Source: Planomicrobium sp. YIM 101495 (GTDB lineage: Bacteria > Bacillota > Bacilli > Bacillales_A > Planococcaceae). Taken from it: a stretch of 64,000 nt of DNA. The stretch lies in the NCBI RefSeq assembly GCF_009707665.1, contig NZ_WLZW01000002.1, forward strand, positions 124,001-188,000, read 5' to 3'. Below, piece after piece: positions 42,646 through 52,610 of the stretch. A model generated the notes under the pieces. It was not told the DNA's origin and made no database searches. It was given only the letters and a program-made list of their open reading frames with translations. How positions within the stretch are numbered: the stretch's first letter is position 1; each line of letters starts with the position of its first letter. Position numbers and translations under genes: made by a program.

Positions 42646-43223
42646 TCGTCATTCGCCGCCAATAAGATTTCTGCATCGCTTAAAATGTCTTCGACCGGCG
42701 GGTTAATCCCCTCGTAACTCTTCATGACGACACCGTTCTGATCGATCAAGTAAAAGCGCGTTCCGTGAATCACTTGGTCGCTGTCAACCGGCTTACGTGC
42801 TGGCGCCTTGAAGTTGGCGATGGCGAATTCATCGATCGTTTCCGGAGAATACCCCGTCAGCAAGTTCCAGCTTGCGAGATCCGCTCCGTAATTTTCCGCG
42901 TAAGATTTCAAGATATCTGGTGTATCGATCGTAGGATCGACGCTGAAGGAAACGATCTTGACGTCCAATCCTTCCGCTTTCAATTCTTTCTGTAGCTCGG
43001 TCATGTTCGCCATCATCGGTAGACAGACCGTCACGCAATTCGTAAAGACAAAATCGGCGAGCCATACTTCGCCTTCTAAATCGGCCGAGCCGAATGGTTG
43101 GTTTTCCTGATTAGTGAACTCAAATGCTTCCACGTCCCAATTCAAGGGATCTTCTATTTGTTGGCCACATCCGGAAAGAAGCAGGATCGTACCAATGAGT
43201 GCTAGTAGAATCTTCTTACTCAC
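42642..43223 (-). CDS. SCO1/SenC family copper chaperone lipoprotein
   Basis: A 193-residue lipoprotein (signal SKKILLALIGTILLLSG, Cys at about residue 19) with a thioredoxin fold. The copper ligands are the CxxxC pair in FVFTNCVTVCLPMM and the His in VIHGTRFYLID. SCO proteins deliver copper to the CuA site of cytochrome c oxidase. The start is GTG at 43223 with AAAGGATGTGG upstream; the longer frame to 43529 overlaps glgB's start and is rejected. Oxidase genes are not in the window. Confidence 0.9.
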   Translation of the reverse strand: MSKKILLALIGTILLLSGCGQQIEDPLNWDVEAFEFTNQENQPFGSADLEGEVWLADFVFTNCVTVCLPMMANMTELQKELKAEGLDVKIVSFSVDPTIDTPDILKSYAENYGADLASWNLLTGYSPETIDEFAIANFKAPARKPVDSDQVIHGTRFYLIDQNGVVMKSYEGINPPVEDILSDAEILLAANDE

Positions 43224-43438
43224 GCTTCCACATCCTTTCTTGTCGAGCTTCCCTCTTAGCGTAGTGCATAGCGAGGACGCAAACAAGTACGCCAAAGCAG
43301 AAAAATATGAAAAAACAGCGAACAGGATGTGTGTACAATGTCCGGAACGTATACTGTCCGGCCTATTTCTGGACGAATACAAGGGATTGCGGTTGGCTGC
43401 GCAGAATATAAGGGTATGAAGACTGCGGAGGTGAAGGG

Positions 43439-45289
43439 ATGGAAGAAGGGAATCAGCGTTTGACGAAAGAGTGCTTAGCGGCATTCCATATAGGCGAGAT
43501 GCGGGACGCTTACCGGTATTTCGGTGCACATCTGAAGAGCGATACGACGACCTTCACTGTTTGGGCGCCAAGTATCGTAAAAGCGGACGTACTCGTTGAA
43601 ACGGCCGAAGGGGAAGAACTGACCGCTAAGATGGTACAATTCCCGGATGATGTGACAATCTGGGAGGCAGTTGTGCCAAGGCGTTTGGACGGATCTCACT
43701 ATCAATACCGGTTCGAAACAGCGGATGGAACGGTCCTGCATAAATCTGATCCTTATGCGCGGATGGCGGAGCGGCGTCCAAAGACGCGGTCGATCGTGTA
43801 TGCGGAACTGGATGTGGCCAAGGAATCGATGAGCACGGTAAGGCATCAGTACGACCAGCCGCTGGCGATTTATGAACTGCATGCGGGCACTTGGAGAAGG
43901 CATGACGACGGCACATTCCTCAATTACTGCGAACTTGCGGAAGAACTCATCCCTTACGCCAAGGATGTTGGTTTCACACATATTGAATTTTTGCCGCTGA
44001 CGGAGCATCCGCTCGATGAGTCGTGGGGCTATCAGGCGACCGGGTATTTTGCACCGACGAGCCGCTACGGCGAACCTACTGACCTTAAATTTTTGATCGA
44101 TGCTTGTCACCGGGCCGGCCTAGGGGTCCTGCTCGACTGGATTCCTGGACATTTTTGCAGCGATTTATTTGGACTAGCTGAATTCAACGGTACTCATCTT
44201 TACGAAGAGGAGCGGGAAGAACGGCGGCTGAATCCGGACTGGGGGACGATGAATTTCGACCTCCGGAAAGGGGAAGTGGTGAGTTTCCTGTTGTCGAGCG
44301 CCGACTACTGGCTGACAGTGTTTGGGTTTGACGGCTTCCGGATGGATGCACTCATCACACAACTGTTCGTCCCGAACGGCGAAGAACAGGAACGGAATGC
44401 GGAAGGCAACCGTTTCTTACAAAAGCTGACCGCGTCTTTGAAGGCGCAACACCCGGGGGTGCTGTTAATCGCGGAAGATGCGAATGATCATCCAAATGTC
44501 ACAACGTCAGTGGTGCAAGGAGGAACGGGATTCGATTACAAATGGAATTTCGGCTGGGTGCATGATGTGCTCGCTTATATGGGAGAACTTCCGGAGCACC
44601 GGCAGGCGAAGCATCGGCAACTGACGTTTTCTCTCATGTACCAATATGAAGAGCGTTACCTGCTGGCATTGTCGCACGACGAAGTGGCGCGTGGCTTTGG
44701 CTCATTGCTTGGAAAAATGCCCGGGACGGAGGAGGAACGTTTCAGGCAGCTGCGTTTATTCCTGGGCTTCTGGATCACGCACCCAGGGAAGAAATTGTTG
44801 TTCATGGGGCAGGAATTCGGACAAGAAGAGGAATGGCTGCTTCAACCGGAGCTGGATTGGGTATCCCGGAAACAAGGACTCCATCAGCGAACGGCTACTT
44901 ATACGCGGGAGCTGCTGGCATTTTACAAGCAAGAGCCGGCCCTTTTCCAGCTGGATGATCAGCCGGAAGGATTCTTGTGGCTTGATGCAGACAATCATGA
45001 ACAAGGTATCATCAGTTTTATCCGCCGCGGAATAGAGCCGGATGAAGTGCTTGTGATCATCTGCAATTTTTCGGCGCAAGACTATCCGGGAATACAGACG
45101 GGAGTTCTGGAAGCTGGCAGCTATGAGCCGGTGTTCGTCACGGAATGTGCCCGGTACGGAGGAGAATTGGAGGGAATGCCAGCACCGGTCGAAACGGATG
45201 CAGGGAATATACACGGCCAGGAGCATTCGATTACAGCCGGGTTACCGGCATTTTGCATGATGGTGTGGAAGAAACAGAAGAGGAGCTGA
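43439..45289 (+). CDS. glgB: 1,4-alpha-glucan branching enzyme
   Basis: A 616-residue GH13 enzyme adding alpha-1,6 branches to glycogen. After an N-terminal CBM48 module ([20 protein letters not shown]), the barrel carries [16 protein letters not shown], nucleophile Asp in [10 protein letters not shown], acid Glu in [12 protein letters not shown], and HD in [11 protein letters not shown]. It heads the glycogen operon glgB-C-D-A-P. The start ATG at 43439 follows GGAGGTGAA. Length matches Bacillus GlgB (627). Confidence 0.96.
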   Translation: MEEGNQRLTKECLAAFHIGEMRDAYRYFGAHLKSDTTTFTVWAPSIVKADVLVETAEGEELTAKMVQFPDDVTIWEAVVPRRLDGSHYQYRFETADGTVLHKSDPYARMAERRPKTRSIVYAELDVAKESMSTVRHQYDQPLAIYELHAGTWRRHDDGTFLNYCELAEELIPYAKDVGFTHIEFLPLTEHPLDESWGYQATGYFAPTSRYGEPTDLKFLIDACHRAGLGVLLDWIPGHFCSDLFGLAEFNGTHLYEEEREERRLNPDWGTMNFDLRKGEVVSFLLSSADYWLTVFGFDGFRMDALITQLFVPNGEEQERNAEGNRFLQKLTASLKAQHPGVLLIAEDANDHPNVTTSVVQGGTGFDYKWNFGWVHDVLAYMGELPEHRQAKHRQLTFSLMYQYEERYLLALSHDEVARGFGSLLGKMPGTEEERFRQLRLFLGFWITHPGKKLLFMGQEFGQEEEWLLQPELDWVSRKQGLHQRTATYTRELLAFYKQEPALFQLDDQPEGFLWLDADNHEQGIISFIRRGIEPDEVLVIICNFSAQDYPGIQTGVLEAGSYEPVFVTECARYGGELEGMPAPVETDAGNIHGQEHSITAGLPAFCMMVWKKQKRS

Positions 45290-45297
45290 AGCGCGTA

Positions 45298-46443
45298 ATG
45301 AAAAGAGAAGTGGTTGCTATGCTGTTGGCGGGAGGTCAAGGAAGCCGCCTCAAATCGCTCACATATGATATTGCGAAACCTGCATTGCCATTCGGAGGAA
45401 AATACCGCATCATCGATTTCCCGCTTTCCAATTGCACGAACTCCGGTATCCAGACGGTGGGAGTGCTGACACAATACCAGCCGCACCGTCTACACCATTA
45501 CATCGGACTTGGCACGCCGTGGGATCTGGATCAGCGGAATGGCGGTGTCACGATGCTCCCGCCTTTCGCTGAAGTGCGGGGCATGCGCTGGTACGAAGGT
45601 ACGGCCAATGCGATTTATCAGAACATCGCCTATTTGAATCGTTACGATCCGGAGCTGGTGCTCGTCCTCTCGGGCGACCATATTTACAAGATGAATTACC
45701 AGTTGATGATCGATCATCATAAAGACAACGGAGCGGACGTGACGATCTCGGTGATCGAAGTGCCTTGGGAAGAGGCGAGCCGCTTCGGCATCATGAATAC
45801 GGACGAATCATTTGTCGTCCGGGAGTTCGTGGAGAAGCCGGAAGTCCCGGAAAGCAATTTGGCTTCGATGGGCGTCTACGTCTTCAATTGGCAGAAACTC
45901 AAACAATATTTACAGCAAGACAACGAGAATTCCGAGTCTACCCATGATTTTGGCAAAGACGTCATTCCGCTCATGCTGGAAGATGGCGCGAAGATGGTCG
46001 CTTATCCGTATAAAGGATATTGGAAAGATGTCGGCACAGTCGACAGCTACTGGGAAGCGAACATGGACTTGCTGGATAGCACGCAAGGATTGAATCTCCA
46101 CGACGATGCGTGGCGCATTTATTCATCCAATCCGCAATTGCCGCCGCAAACCGTGACGAAAACAGGGGAGATCAAGGAATCTCTTGCGAACGAAGGATGT
46201 GTCATCGGCGGGAGTGTCAAACGTTCGGTGCTGTTCCAGTCGGTCCGGATCAGTGAAGGAGCGGAACTATCCGAATGTGTCGTCATGAGCAATGTCCAGG
46301 TCGGCAAGGGTGCGCAGTTGCACCGTGTCATCGTTCCGCCAGGCTTTCACGTACCGGATGGATTCCGGATCGAGAAAGCGCAGGAGGAAGTCATGCTCCT
46401 GACAGAGCAGCAGATCGAAGAATGGGAAGGAAGTGTGTCGTGA
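45298..46443 (+). CDS. glgC: Glucose-1-phosphate adenylyltransferase, catalytic subunit
   Basis: A 381-residue enzyme making ADP-glucose from glucose-1-phosphate and ATP. The nucleotide loop is [15 protein letters not shown], with [20 protein letters not shown] and the substrate motif FVEKPEVP. A left-handed beta-helix domain follows. The longer frame from 45145 overlaps glgB; the ATG at 45298, 8 nt after the glgB stop, is the start (GAGGAG upstream, rather far). Its stop overlaps glgD by one base. Confidence 0.95.
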   Translation: MKREVVAMLLAGGQGSRLKSLTYDIAKPALPFGGKYRIIDFPLSNCTNSGIQTVGVLTQYQPHRLHHYIGLGTPWDLDQRNGGVTMLPPFAEVRGMRWYEGTANAIYQNIAYLNRYDPELVLVLSGDHIYKMNYQLMIDHHKDNGADVTISVIEVPWEEASRFGIMNTDESFVVREFVEKPEVPESNLASMGVYVFNWQKLKQYLQQDNENSESTHDFGKDVIPLMLEDGAKMVAYPYKGYWKDVGTVDSYWEANMDLLDSTQGLNLHDDAWRIYSSNPQLPPQTVTKTGEIKESLANEGCVIGGSVKRSVLFQSVRISEGAELSECVVMSNVQVGKGAQLHRVIVPPGFHVPDGFRIEKAQEEVMLLTEQQIEEWEGSVS

Positions 46444-47465
46444 TGAATGTCATGGCAGTTGTAGATGCCGGCGTGGATTTGGCAGGACTCGAAGACTTGA
46501 CGTTATACCGGACAGAAGCGTCCATCCCGTTCGCCGGGCGCTACCGGCTTGTTGATTTCGTCCTGTCGAACTTAGTGAATTCAGAAGTTAAAGCGATTGG
46601 GATTTTCCCTTCGCATCCACTCGGTTCGTTGCTCGATCATATCGGGAAAGGCAAGAGCTGGGACCTTGATCGCAAGAAGGATGGCTTGTTTTTTCTGCCG
46701 CCGATGGAGCGCAACCGCAGCCGCTACAGTGTAGGAAATTTCGGTGCCATCGCAGAACATGAGGATTTCTTTGCGAGAAGTTCCCAGTCGTATGTGGCAG
46801 TGACCAATTGTTTCACGATCTGCCAGCTCGATTACAGTGACATGCTTGCGTCACATCTCCGTTCAGGTGCGGATATCACCGAAGCAGTGAAGGGCGGCCA
46901 GAAGCTGCGCACATATTTGCTCTCCAAGGAGCTGATGATGAAGCTGCTCCGGGATTTCAAGGAAAAGAAAATCCTGTCTGTCGAAGACTTGGTGCGCATG
47001 AAAAAAACGGAATATCACTACAGCGAATACGAGTACACAGGTTATGTGGGGGTCATCGATTCCGTCCAGAGCTACTTCCGCGAGTCGATGGCGCTTCTCG
47101 ATGAACAGCGGTGGGGGACGTTGTTTTTGCCTGAACGCCCAATCATGACGAAAGTGAAGGATGAACCACCGACGCAATATTTGGCGGATGCCGAAGTGAC
47201 GGAGTCGTTCTTGGCGAATGGCTCGACGGTTGAAGGGGCCGTCTCCTGCAGCATTATCGGCCGTGCGGTGAAAATCGGAAGCGGGAGCCGCTTGGAGCAT
47301 TGCATCATCATGCAGAAAAGCGAAATCGCAGAATCTTGCAAGCTGTCCTACGTCATCGCGGACAAAGACGTCGTCATCGGTCCCGGAGTCGAACTTCATG
47401 GTACGGCTGAACATCCGATCGTACTTCGGAAAGGACAGCACATCATGAAGGAGGAAAAACGATGA
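46443..47465 (+). CDS. glgD: ADP-glucose pyrophosphorylase regulatory subunit GlgD
   Basis: A 340-residue GlgC paralogue whose N-terminus ([20 protein letters not shown]) lacks the GGxGxRL nucleotide loop, so it is regulatory, forming hetero-oligomers with GlgC. It retains IPFAGRYRLVDFVLSNLVNS and the C-terminal beta-helix (GSGSRLEHCIIMQKSEI). The start at 46443 lies in a TGATG junction with glgC; the longer frame from 46275 is rejected. The stop overlaps glgA by ATGA. Confidence 0.94.
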   Translation: MNVMAVVDAGVDLAGLEDLTLYRTEASIPFAGRYRLVDFVLSNLVNSEVKAIGIFPSHPLGSLLDHIGKGKSWDLDRKKDGLFFLPPMERNRSRYSVGNFGAIAEHEDFFARSSQSYVAVTNCFTICQLDYSDMLASHLRSGADITEAVKGGQKLRTYLLSKELMMKLLRDFKEKKILSVEDLVRMKKTEYHYSEYEYTGYVGVIDSVQSYFRESMALLDEQRWGTLFLPERPIMTKVKDEPPTQYLADAEVTESFLANGSTVEGAVSCSIIGRAVKIGSGSRLEHCIIMQKSEIAESCKLSYVIADKDVVIGPGVELHGTAEHPIVLRKGQHIMKEEKR

Positions 47466-48883
47466 AGATCACTATGGCTGCTTCGGAATGTATCCCTTTC
47501 GCCAAGACGGGTGGACTTGCAGATGTCATCGGTGCACTGCCGAAGGAATTGGCGGCTAGCGGGAATGAAGTGACGGTATTCCTACCATTCTACAGCGTCA
47601 TCCTGGAAGATTTGCAACTGTTGATGAAGGAAGAGCAGAGCGTGACGTTTGACTTCGCCGGACAAGCGCAGACCTCTCGCATTTTCCAATACGAGGATGC
47701 CGGTGTCACGTACTTGTTCATTGATAAGCCGGAATATTTCGGCCGGGATCAATTATATAGCCAGGAAGACGACGGCGAGCGGTTCGCGTTTTTCTGCCGT
47801 GCGGTGCTTGAGCGCTTGCTTTTAGACGAAGAGCGACCTGAGGTGTTGCACGTGCACGATTGGCATACGGGTCTCATTCCATTCCTGTTAACGGAAGACC
47901 CCCGCTATACTGTGCTCCGTTCCGCCACGAAGACATTGTTGACGATCCACAACTTGCAGTTTCAAGGCGCCGCCGATAAGACGGTCGTCAGTGGGGCTCT
48001 CGGAATGGAGGAGGGAAAGACATTATGGCGTGGGAATTTCAATGCGCTGAAAACCGGCATCGCTTATGCGGACGTCATTTCGACGGTCAGCCCAAGCTAT
48101 CGTGATGAAATTTTGACGGAACGTTACGGTGAAGGGCTGGAAAGCTTGTTGCAGGAGCGGGCAGACGATTTGATCGGTATCGTCAACGGCATCGACACCA
48201 CCTTTTATCACCCGGCTTTGGACAAGGCCGTCGAGCGGCAATACGATCTCACGACGATTGAGCAAAAAGTGGTTAATAAACGGGCGGTGCAGCAACGGTT
48301 CGGATTGCCGGAGAAAGGTGACGTCCCACTCCTTGTGATGATTTCCAGACTTTCCGGCCAAAAAGGGATCGATGTGCTGCAGGCGGAATTACCGGAGCTG
48401 CTCGCGAACGAAGAGATCCAGTTCGTTCTGATCGGGTCCGGAGAAGAGAAGTACGAGCACTTCTTTGAGGAATTGACGAAGCAATTTCCGGACCGTGCCG
48501 CCAGCTTGATCGGATTCGATGAGAAAGTGGCGCATTTGGTGTATGCCGGAGCGGATATTTTCTTGATGCCGTCCCATTTCGAACCGTGCGGCTTGAGCCA
48601 GCTGATTTCTATGCAATACGGGACTGTCCCGGTTGTCAACCGGACAGGCGGCTTGAAGGATACCGTCATCGAATACGATACGTACTTGCGTTCAGGCAAC
48701 GGTTTCCTCAGCGATTTCGAAAAAGGAGAGTCTTACTTGGACGCAGTGCGACGGGCTTTGCAATTGTATGATCAGCCGGAAGAATGGCTGACAATCAAGC
48801 AGAATGGAATGCGCGGGGATTATTCATGGACATCGTCCGCTCAGAAATACGAAGAGACTTACCGGAAGATGACTGGAAAGTGA
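47462..48883 (+). CDS. glgA: Glycogen synthase (ADP-glucose)
   Basis: A 473-residue GT5 enzyme elongating alpha-1,4-glucan from ADP-glucose. The ADP-binding motif near the start is AKTGGLADVIGALPKEL. HVHDWHTGLIPFLL, KTLLTIHNLQFQG, and the C-terminal domain MISRLSGQKGIDVLQ with MPSHFEPCGLSQLISMQYG follow, including the catalytic Glu and Cys region. It is coupled to glgD by ATGA, and glgP starts 9 nt downstream. Confidence 0.96.
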   Translation: MKITMAASECIPFAKTGGLADVIGALPKELAASGNEVTVFLPFYSVILEDLQLLMKEEQSVTFDFAGQAQTSRIFQYEDAGVTYLFIDKPEYFGRDQLYSQEDDGERFAFFCRAVLERLLLDEERPEVLHVHDWHTGLIPFLLTEDPRYTVLRSATKTLLTIHNLQFQGAADKTVVSGALGMEEGKTLWRGNFNALKTGIAYADVISTVSPSYRDEILTERYGEGLESLLQERADDLIGIVNGIDTTFYHPALDKAVERQYDLTTIEQKVVNKRAVQQRFGLPEKGDVPLLVMISRLSGQKGIDVLQAELPELLANEEIQFVLIGSGEEKYEHFFEELTKQFPDRAASLIGFDEKVAHLVYAGADIFLMPSHFEPCGLSQLISMQYGTVPVVNRTGGLKDTVIEYDTYLRSGNGFLSDFEKGESYLDAVRRALQLYDQPEEWLTIKQNGMRGDYSWTSSAQKYEETYRKMTGK

Positions 48884-48892
48884 GGGAATGCG

Positions 48893-51265
48893 ATGTTCTA
48901 TTCAAAAGAAGAGCTGACGGAACGCTTCAAGGAACGGTTCGGACAAATGGAAAAACGAGACAACGCTGCAGCTTATTCGTCTATGGCATCGATCGTGCAG
49001 GAGTTCGTGGAAGAGCGGCGGAACATGACGCACGCGCTTTACAAAGAAAGTAACGAGAAGCAGCTGTATTATATCTCGTTGGAATTCCTTCTGGGACGCA
49101 TGCTGAGGTCGAACCTATCTAATTTGGGAGCTTACGAAGTGGCATCCGATGTCTTGCGTGATGCCGGCTTTTCACTGGAGGAGATCGAAGAGCAGGAAGT
49201 CGATCCGGGACTCGGGAACGGTGGACTTGGCCGGCTTGCTGCTTGCTTCATGGATTCACTCGCATCGCTCGGCCTGCCAGGCCACGGTTACGCGATCCGT
49301 TACCGCGGCGGGCTGTTCACGCAGCACATCGAAGACGGCTTCCAAAAGGAAAGTCCGGTGCACTGGATTACAAAGCATGACCAATGGGATGTGCGTCACG
49401 AAGAATTAGCAGTGGAAGTACCGTTTTACGGAAAGCTGATCAAGCATGAAGATGGCGCGGTCGAACACGAAGATGCCATTTGGGTGAAGGCTGTGCCGTA
49501 CGACATGCCGATCGTCGGTGGCAATAGTGGTCCGGTCAATACGCTCCGGCTTTGGCAGGCCGAACCATGCGGGCGGCCTTTGCCTGTCGGTGTAGACAAA
49601 GGGCAGTATGAAGCCGCAACGGCAGAAATCTCCGACAGGCTGTATCCGGATGATTCGTACGATGAAGGCAAGCTGCTCCGGCTGAAACAGCAGTATTTCC
49701 TTTGCAGCGCGTCTCTCCAAGCCATTTTCAACGAAGGTGGATTTCCGGTGAAGGAGCTGCCTGAACATGTCGCAATCCAAATCAATGATACGCATCCGGC
49801 CATGGCGATCCCTGAGCTGATGCGCATCTTGATGGATGGGCACGGGCTGACGTGGGACGCCGCATGGGCGATTACGACCCGGACAATCTCCTACACGAAC
49901 CATACGATTTTGGAAGAAGCGATGGAGAAGTGGGACCAGTGGCTGCTGAAGGAATTGGTTCCACGCATATACGACATCATCGAAGAAATCGACCGGCGCT
50001 TCAAAGCGACGCTGCCGGGAGGGCTGAACGAGAAGGAACGCCACAAGCTGGCGGTGCTGGATGAGAAGCAAGTGAAAATGGCGGTGCTGGCGGTGGTCGG
50101 GAGTTACAAAGTGAACGGCGTCGCGAGCCTCCACACGGAAATCTTGAAGAAGCGTGAAATGAAGGAGCTTTATGCAATCTTCCCTGAAAAATTCCATAAC
50201 AAAACAAACGGGATCACGCATCGCCGCTGGCTGATCCAAGCGAATCCGGAACTGACGGAGCTGATTACGGAGTCAATCGGTGATCAATGGAAGCGCGAGC
50301 CGGAGCGTTTGGCTGAACTTGCGCATTACGGAGCGGACACAGCGTTGCTCCGGGACTTTCAGGCAGTCAAGCGGCTGAAGAAGAACCAATTGATCCAGGC
50401 GGTCAAGGCGGCAGGAGACAATGCAATCGATCCGGACTCGATCTTCGATATCCAGATCAAGCGTTTCCACGGTTACAAGCGACAACTGATGAACATTTTG
50501 CACGTGCGGATGCTGCACGATCGCATTCGGAATGATGCCACGTTCCGCCCGCATCCCCGTACGTTCTTTTTCGGGGGGAAGGCGGCGCCGAGCTATCACT
50601 TCGCTAAACAAGTCATCAAGATGATCCATGCGGTCGCACAGCAGGTGAACAGCGATCCGGTCGCTAGAAAGTATCTTCATGTCGTCTTCATCGAAGATTA
50701 CAATGTCAGCCATGCGGAGAAGCTGATTCCAGCAGCGGAAGTGAGCGAGCAGATTTCGACAGCGTCCAAAGAAGCGTCTGGTACTGGCAATATGAAATTC
50801 ATGATGAACGGAGCACTGACGCTCGGCACGGTCGACGGTGCGAATGTCGAAATCTTTGAAGCGATCGGTGAAGACAATGCATTCGTCTTCGGATTGTCGG
50901 CAGAACAAGTCATGCGTTTCGAAGCCGAAGGAGATTACCGGCCGGCAGAAGTGCTGGAGGAAGACGCGCAGATTCGTCAGCTCATTGCAGAGTTGGAAGC
51001 GGGAGAATTGTCGGACGGGGCAGCCAATGCGGAATTGGTCATACGGCAATTGGGCGCAGAAGAGGACCCGTTCTTCGTCTTGCGGGACTTGAACAGTTAC
51101 GCACTAGCCCACGAAAGGATGGTGGAAGCTTATGGAGATCAGCTTGCCTGGCAGGGAATGGCTTGGACCAATGTCGCGCACTCAGGCATCTTCTCGAGCG
51201 ACCGCACGATCCAGCAATATTCGGATGACGTCTGGGATCTCGGACGTTTCCGTTTAAAAGTGTAA
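48893..51265 (+). CDS. glgP: Glycogen phosphorylase
   Basis: A 790-residue GT35 enzyme releasing glucose-1-phosphate from glycogen, using pyridoxal phosphate. The PLP lysine lies in STASKEASGTGNMKFMMNGA, with LTLGTVDGANVEI. Upstream marks are DPGLGNGGLGRLAACFMDSL and IQINDTHPAMAIPELMR. Length matches Bacillus GlgP (798). GTGAGGGAATGCG precedes the ATG. It is the last enzyme of the glycogen set, so synthesis and breakdown share one transcript. Confidence 0.97.
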   Translation: MFYSKEELTERFKERFGQMEKRDNAAAYSSMASIVQEFVEERRNMTHALYKESNEKQLYYISLEFLLGRMLRSNLSNLGAYEVASDVLRDAGFSLEEIEEQEVDPGLGNGGLGRLAACFMDSLASLGLPGHGYAIRYRGGLFTQHIEDGFQKESPVHWITKHDQWDVRHEELAVEVPFYGKLIKHEDGAVEHEDAIWVKAVPYDMPIVGGNSGPVNTLRLWQAEPCGRPLPVGVDKGQYEAATAEISDRLYPDDSYDEGKLLRLKQQYFLCSASLQAIFNEGGFPVKELPEHVAIQINDTHPAMAIPELMRILMDGHGLTWDAAWAITTRTISYTNHTILEEAMEKWDQWLLKELVPRIYDIIEEIDRRFKATLPGGLNEKERHKLAVLDEKQVKMAVLAVVGSYKVNGVASLHTEILKKREMKELYAIFPEKFHNKTNGITHRRWLIQANPELTELITESIGDQWKREPERLAELAHYGADTALLRDFQAVKRLKKNQLIQAVKAAGDNAIDPDSIFDIQIKRFHGYKRQLMNILHVRMLHDRIRNDATFRPHPRTFFFGGKAAPSYHFAKQVIKMIHAVAQQVNSDPVARKYLHVVFIEDYNVSHAEKLIPAAEVSEQISTASKEASGTGNMKFMMNGALTLGTVDGANVEIFEAIGEDNAFVFGLSAEQVMRFEAEGDYRPAEVLEEDAQIRQLIAELEAGELSDGAANAELVIRQLGAEEDPFFVLRDLNSYALAHERMVEAYGDQLAWQGMAWTNVAHSGIFSSDRTIQQYSDDVWDLGRFRLKV

Positions 51266-51278
51266 AGGAGGCGTCTGG

Positions 51279-52088
51279 ATGGCAGAACAGGATTTTCACA
51301 ACACGGATCTTGAAGGGTATAAAGCGAGCGGCGTCTTGAAAGGAAAAGTCGCAATTGTCACAGGTGCCAGCAGCGGCATCGGGAAAGCGGCAGCGATCGC
51401 TTATGCAAAAGAAGGTGCGAAAGTCGTCATCAGCTATATGGATGACGATGAAGGAGCGCAGGAAACACTTGCGCTTATCGAGAAATACGGCGGGGAAGCA
51501 AGAACATTGAGCGGCGACCTCCGGAAATCCGAGAATTGCGATGCGTTGGTCGCTTTTGCACTTGCGCAGTTCGGCCAGCTCGACATCTTGGTCAATAACG
51601 CCGGCTTCCAGTATCCGCAAACGTCCCCCCTCGACATCACTGATGAGCAGCTGCTGAAAACATTCGAAATCAAGGCGTTCGCCATGTTCTATATGGTGCG
51701 GGCGGCATTGCCGCATTTGAAGAAAGGCGCAAGGATCATCAATACCGCTTCGATCAATGCATATCGCGGCCATTCGGATCTGATCGATTATGCCGGGGCG
51801 AACGGCGCGATGGTAGCGATGACCCGCTCACTCGCCATGCGTCTCGTGCGAGAAGAAATCGCGGTCAACGGCATCGCACCCGGCCCGATCTGGACGCCGC
51901 TCATCCCGAAAACGTTCGGGCACTTGAATCCGGATGTGGCGGACGATTTCGGGGAAGATGTGCCTGCAGGACGGCCAGGCCAGCCATACGAACTGGCCAA
52001 GGCGTTCGTCTTTCTGGCGGATCCGCAAAATACTTACATGACCGGCCAGTTCCTGCACATGAACGGCGGCGATCTCATGTCGAGCTGA
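51279..52088 (+). CDS. SDR family oxidoreductase (stress/glucose-dehydrogenase-like)
   Basis: A 269-residue SDR of the N-extended YghA/general-stress-protein-39 type. The first 22 residues (AEQDFHNTDLEGYKASGVLK) precede the cofactor loop TGASSGIGKAAAI. NNAGFQYPQ, the Ser strand IINTASINAYRG and Tyr-x3-Asn in DYAGANGAM follow; Asn replaces the usual catalytic Lys in YxxxK, which is notable. An alcohol or aldehyde substrate is likely, but activity is uncertain. It lies 13 nt after glgP with AAAGGAGG, so it may be the sixth gene of the glycogen operon. Confidence 0.85.
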   Translation: MAEQDFHNTDLEGYKASGVLKGKVAIVTGASSGIGKAAAIAYAKEGAKVVISYMDDDEGAQETLALIEKYGGEARTLSGDLRKSENCDALVAFALAQFGQLDILVNNAGFQYPQTSPLDITDEQLLKTFEIKAFAMFYMVRAALPHLKKGARIINTASINAYRGHSDLIDYAGANGAMVAMTRSLAMRLVREEIAVNGIAPGPIWTPLIPKTFGHLNPDVADDFGEDVPAGRPGQPYELAKAFVFLADPQNTYMTGQFLHMNGGDLMSS

Positions 52089-52094
52089 GTGTTT

Positions 52095-52195
52095 TTGGAC
52101 GAATGCGAGTTAAATGGCGATGGACGCCGGTTATCCACCCGGCAATGCAAGTTATCGACCGACGAATAACGGTTATCGTCCCAGAACGCCGGTTA
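52095..52195 (-). repeat. 20-21-bp degenerate tandem repeat array, locus 3
   Basis: Five units end in GTTA at 52112, 52133, 52154, 52175 and 52195 (steps 21, 21, 21, 20). The cores are GACGCCGGTTA, GCAATGCAAGTTA, CGAATAACGGTTA and GAACGCCGGTTA. The first unit begins TTGGACGAA, which is the complement of the last unit at 27.7 kb, so the two loci hold the same family in opposite orientation. Confidence 0.7.
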
Positions 52196-52221
52196 AAAAA
52201 TCCACTATGAATCATACAACT

Positions 52222-52259
52222 AAAAAAGACAGGAACGGTGGCAGCCGCTCCTGTCTTTT
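52222..52259. terminator. Bidirectional terminator
   Basis: AAAAAAGACAGGAACGG pairs with CCGCTCCTGTCTTTT (one mismatch), between the repeat array and a minus-strand small gene. Confidence 0.8.
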
Positions 52260-52528
52260 CAGATCCGGAACATGTGGTCAATCTTATTCGTCTGGCGCTT
52301 GACGCTCTCCAGCTCTTTGAACAGCAAGTTGACGTCGGCTTCCACGTCGCGCTGTCGGCCGCGCACTTCCAGCCGGATATCGGTCAGGTTCTCTGCAGTC
52401 AAGGCTGAATGGTGCCGCATGATGTCTTTTAACTCATTCTGTCCAGCTTCCAAGCGATCCAATTTACGGTTTGTCTCTTTACGGAAATCCTGTAATTCGG
52501 CAAGCATCAGTTTCATCAAGTCTTCCAC
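52259..52528 (-). CDS. Small helical/coiled-coil protein
   Basis: An 89-residue, charged, almost wholly helical protein (LMLAELQDFRKETNRKLDRL, RQRDVEADVNLLFKELESVK) with no membrane segment. Heptad-like leucines suggest a dimeric coiled coil. The start is GTG at 52528 with AAAGGA 9 nt upstream; the end runs into the terminator. No family I can name with confidence. It is divergent from the MBL/HhH lipoprotein gene. Function unknown. Confidence 0.7.
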   Translation of the reverse strand: MEDLMKLMLAELQDFRKETNRKLDRLEAGQNELKDIMRHHSALTAENLTDIRLEVRGRQRDVEADVNLLFKELESVKRQTNKIDHMFRI

Positions 52529-52610
52529 ACGGGCACGTCCTTTCTGCGGATGGTTTTGTTCATCTTACCATACATATGCTAAAATTCCCTATAGAAAGAA
52601 GGGGAACGCC

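Noticed and set aside
43224..43529. N-terminal extension of the SCO gene to 43529
   Set aside because: It would overlap the divergent glgB start and lose the lipoprotein signal at the N-terminus.
52114..52302. 62-codon plus-strand frame across the 52.1-kb repeats
   Set aside because: It reads through the repeat array and a terminator; its Tyr-Pro-Gly pattern simply reflects the 21-bp (7-codon) period.
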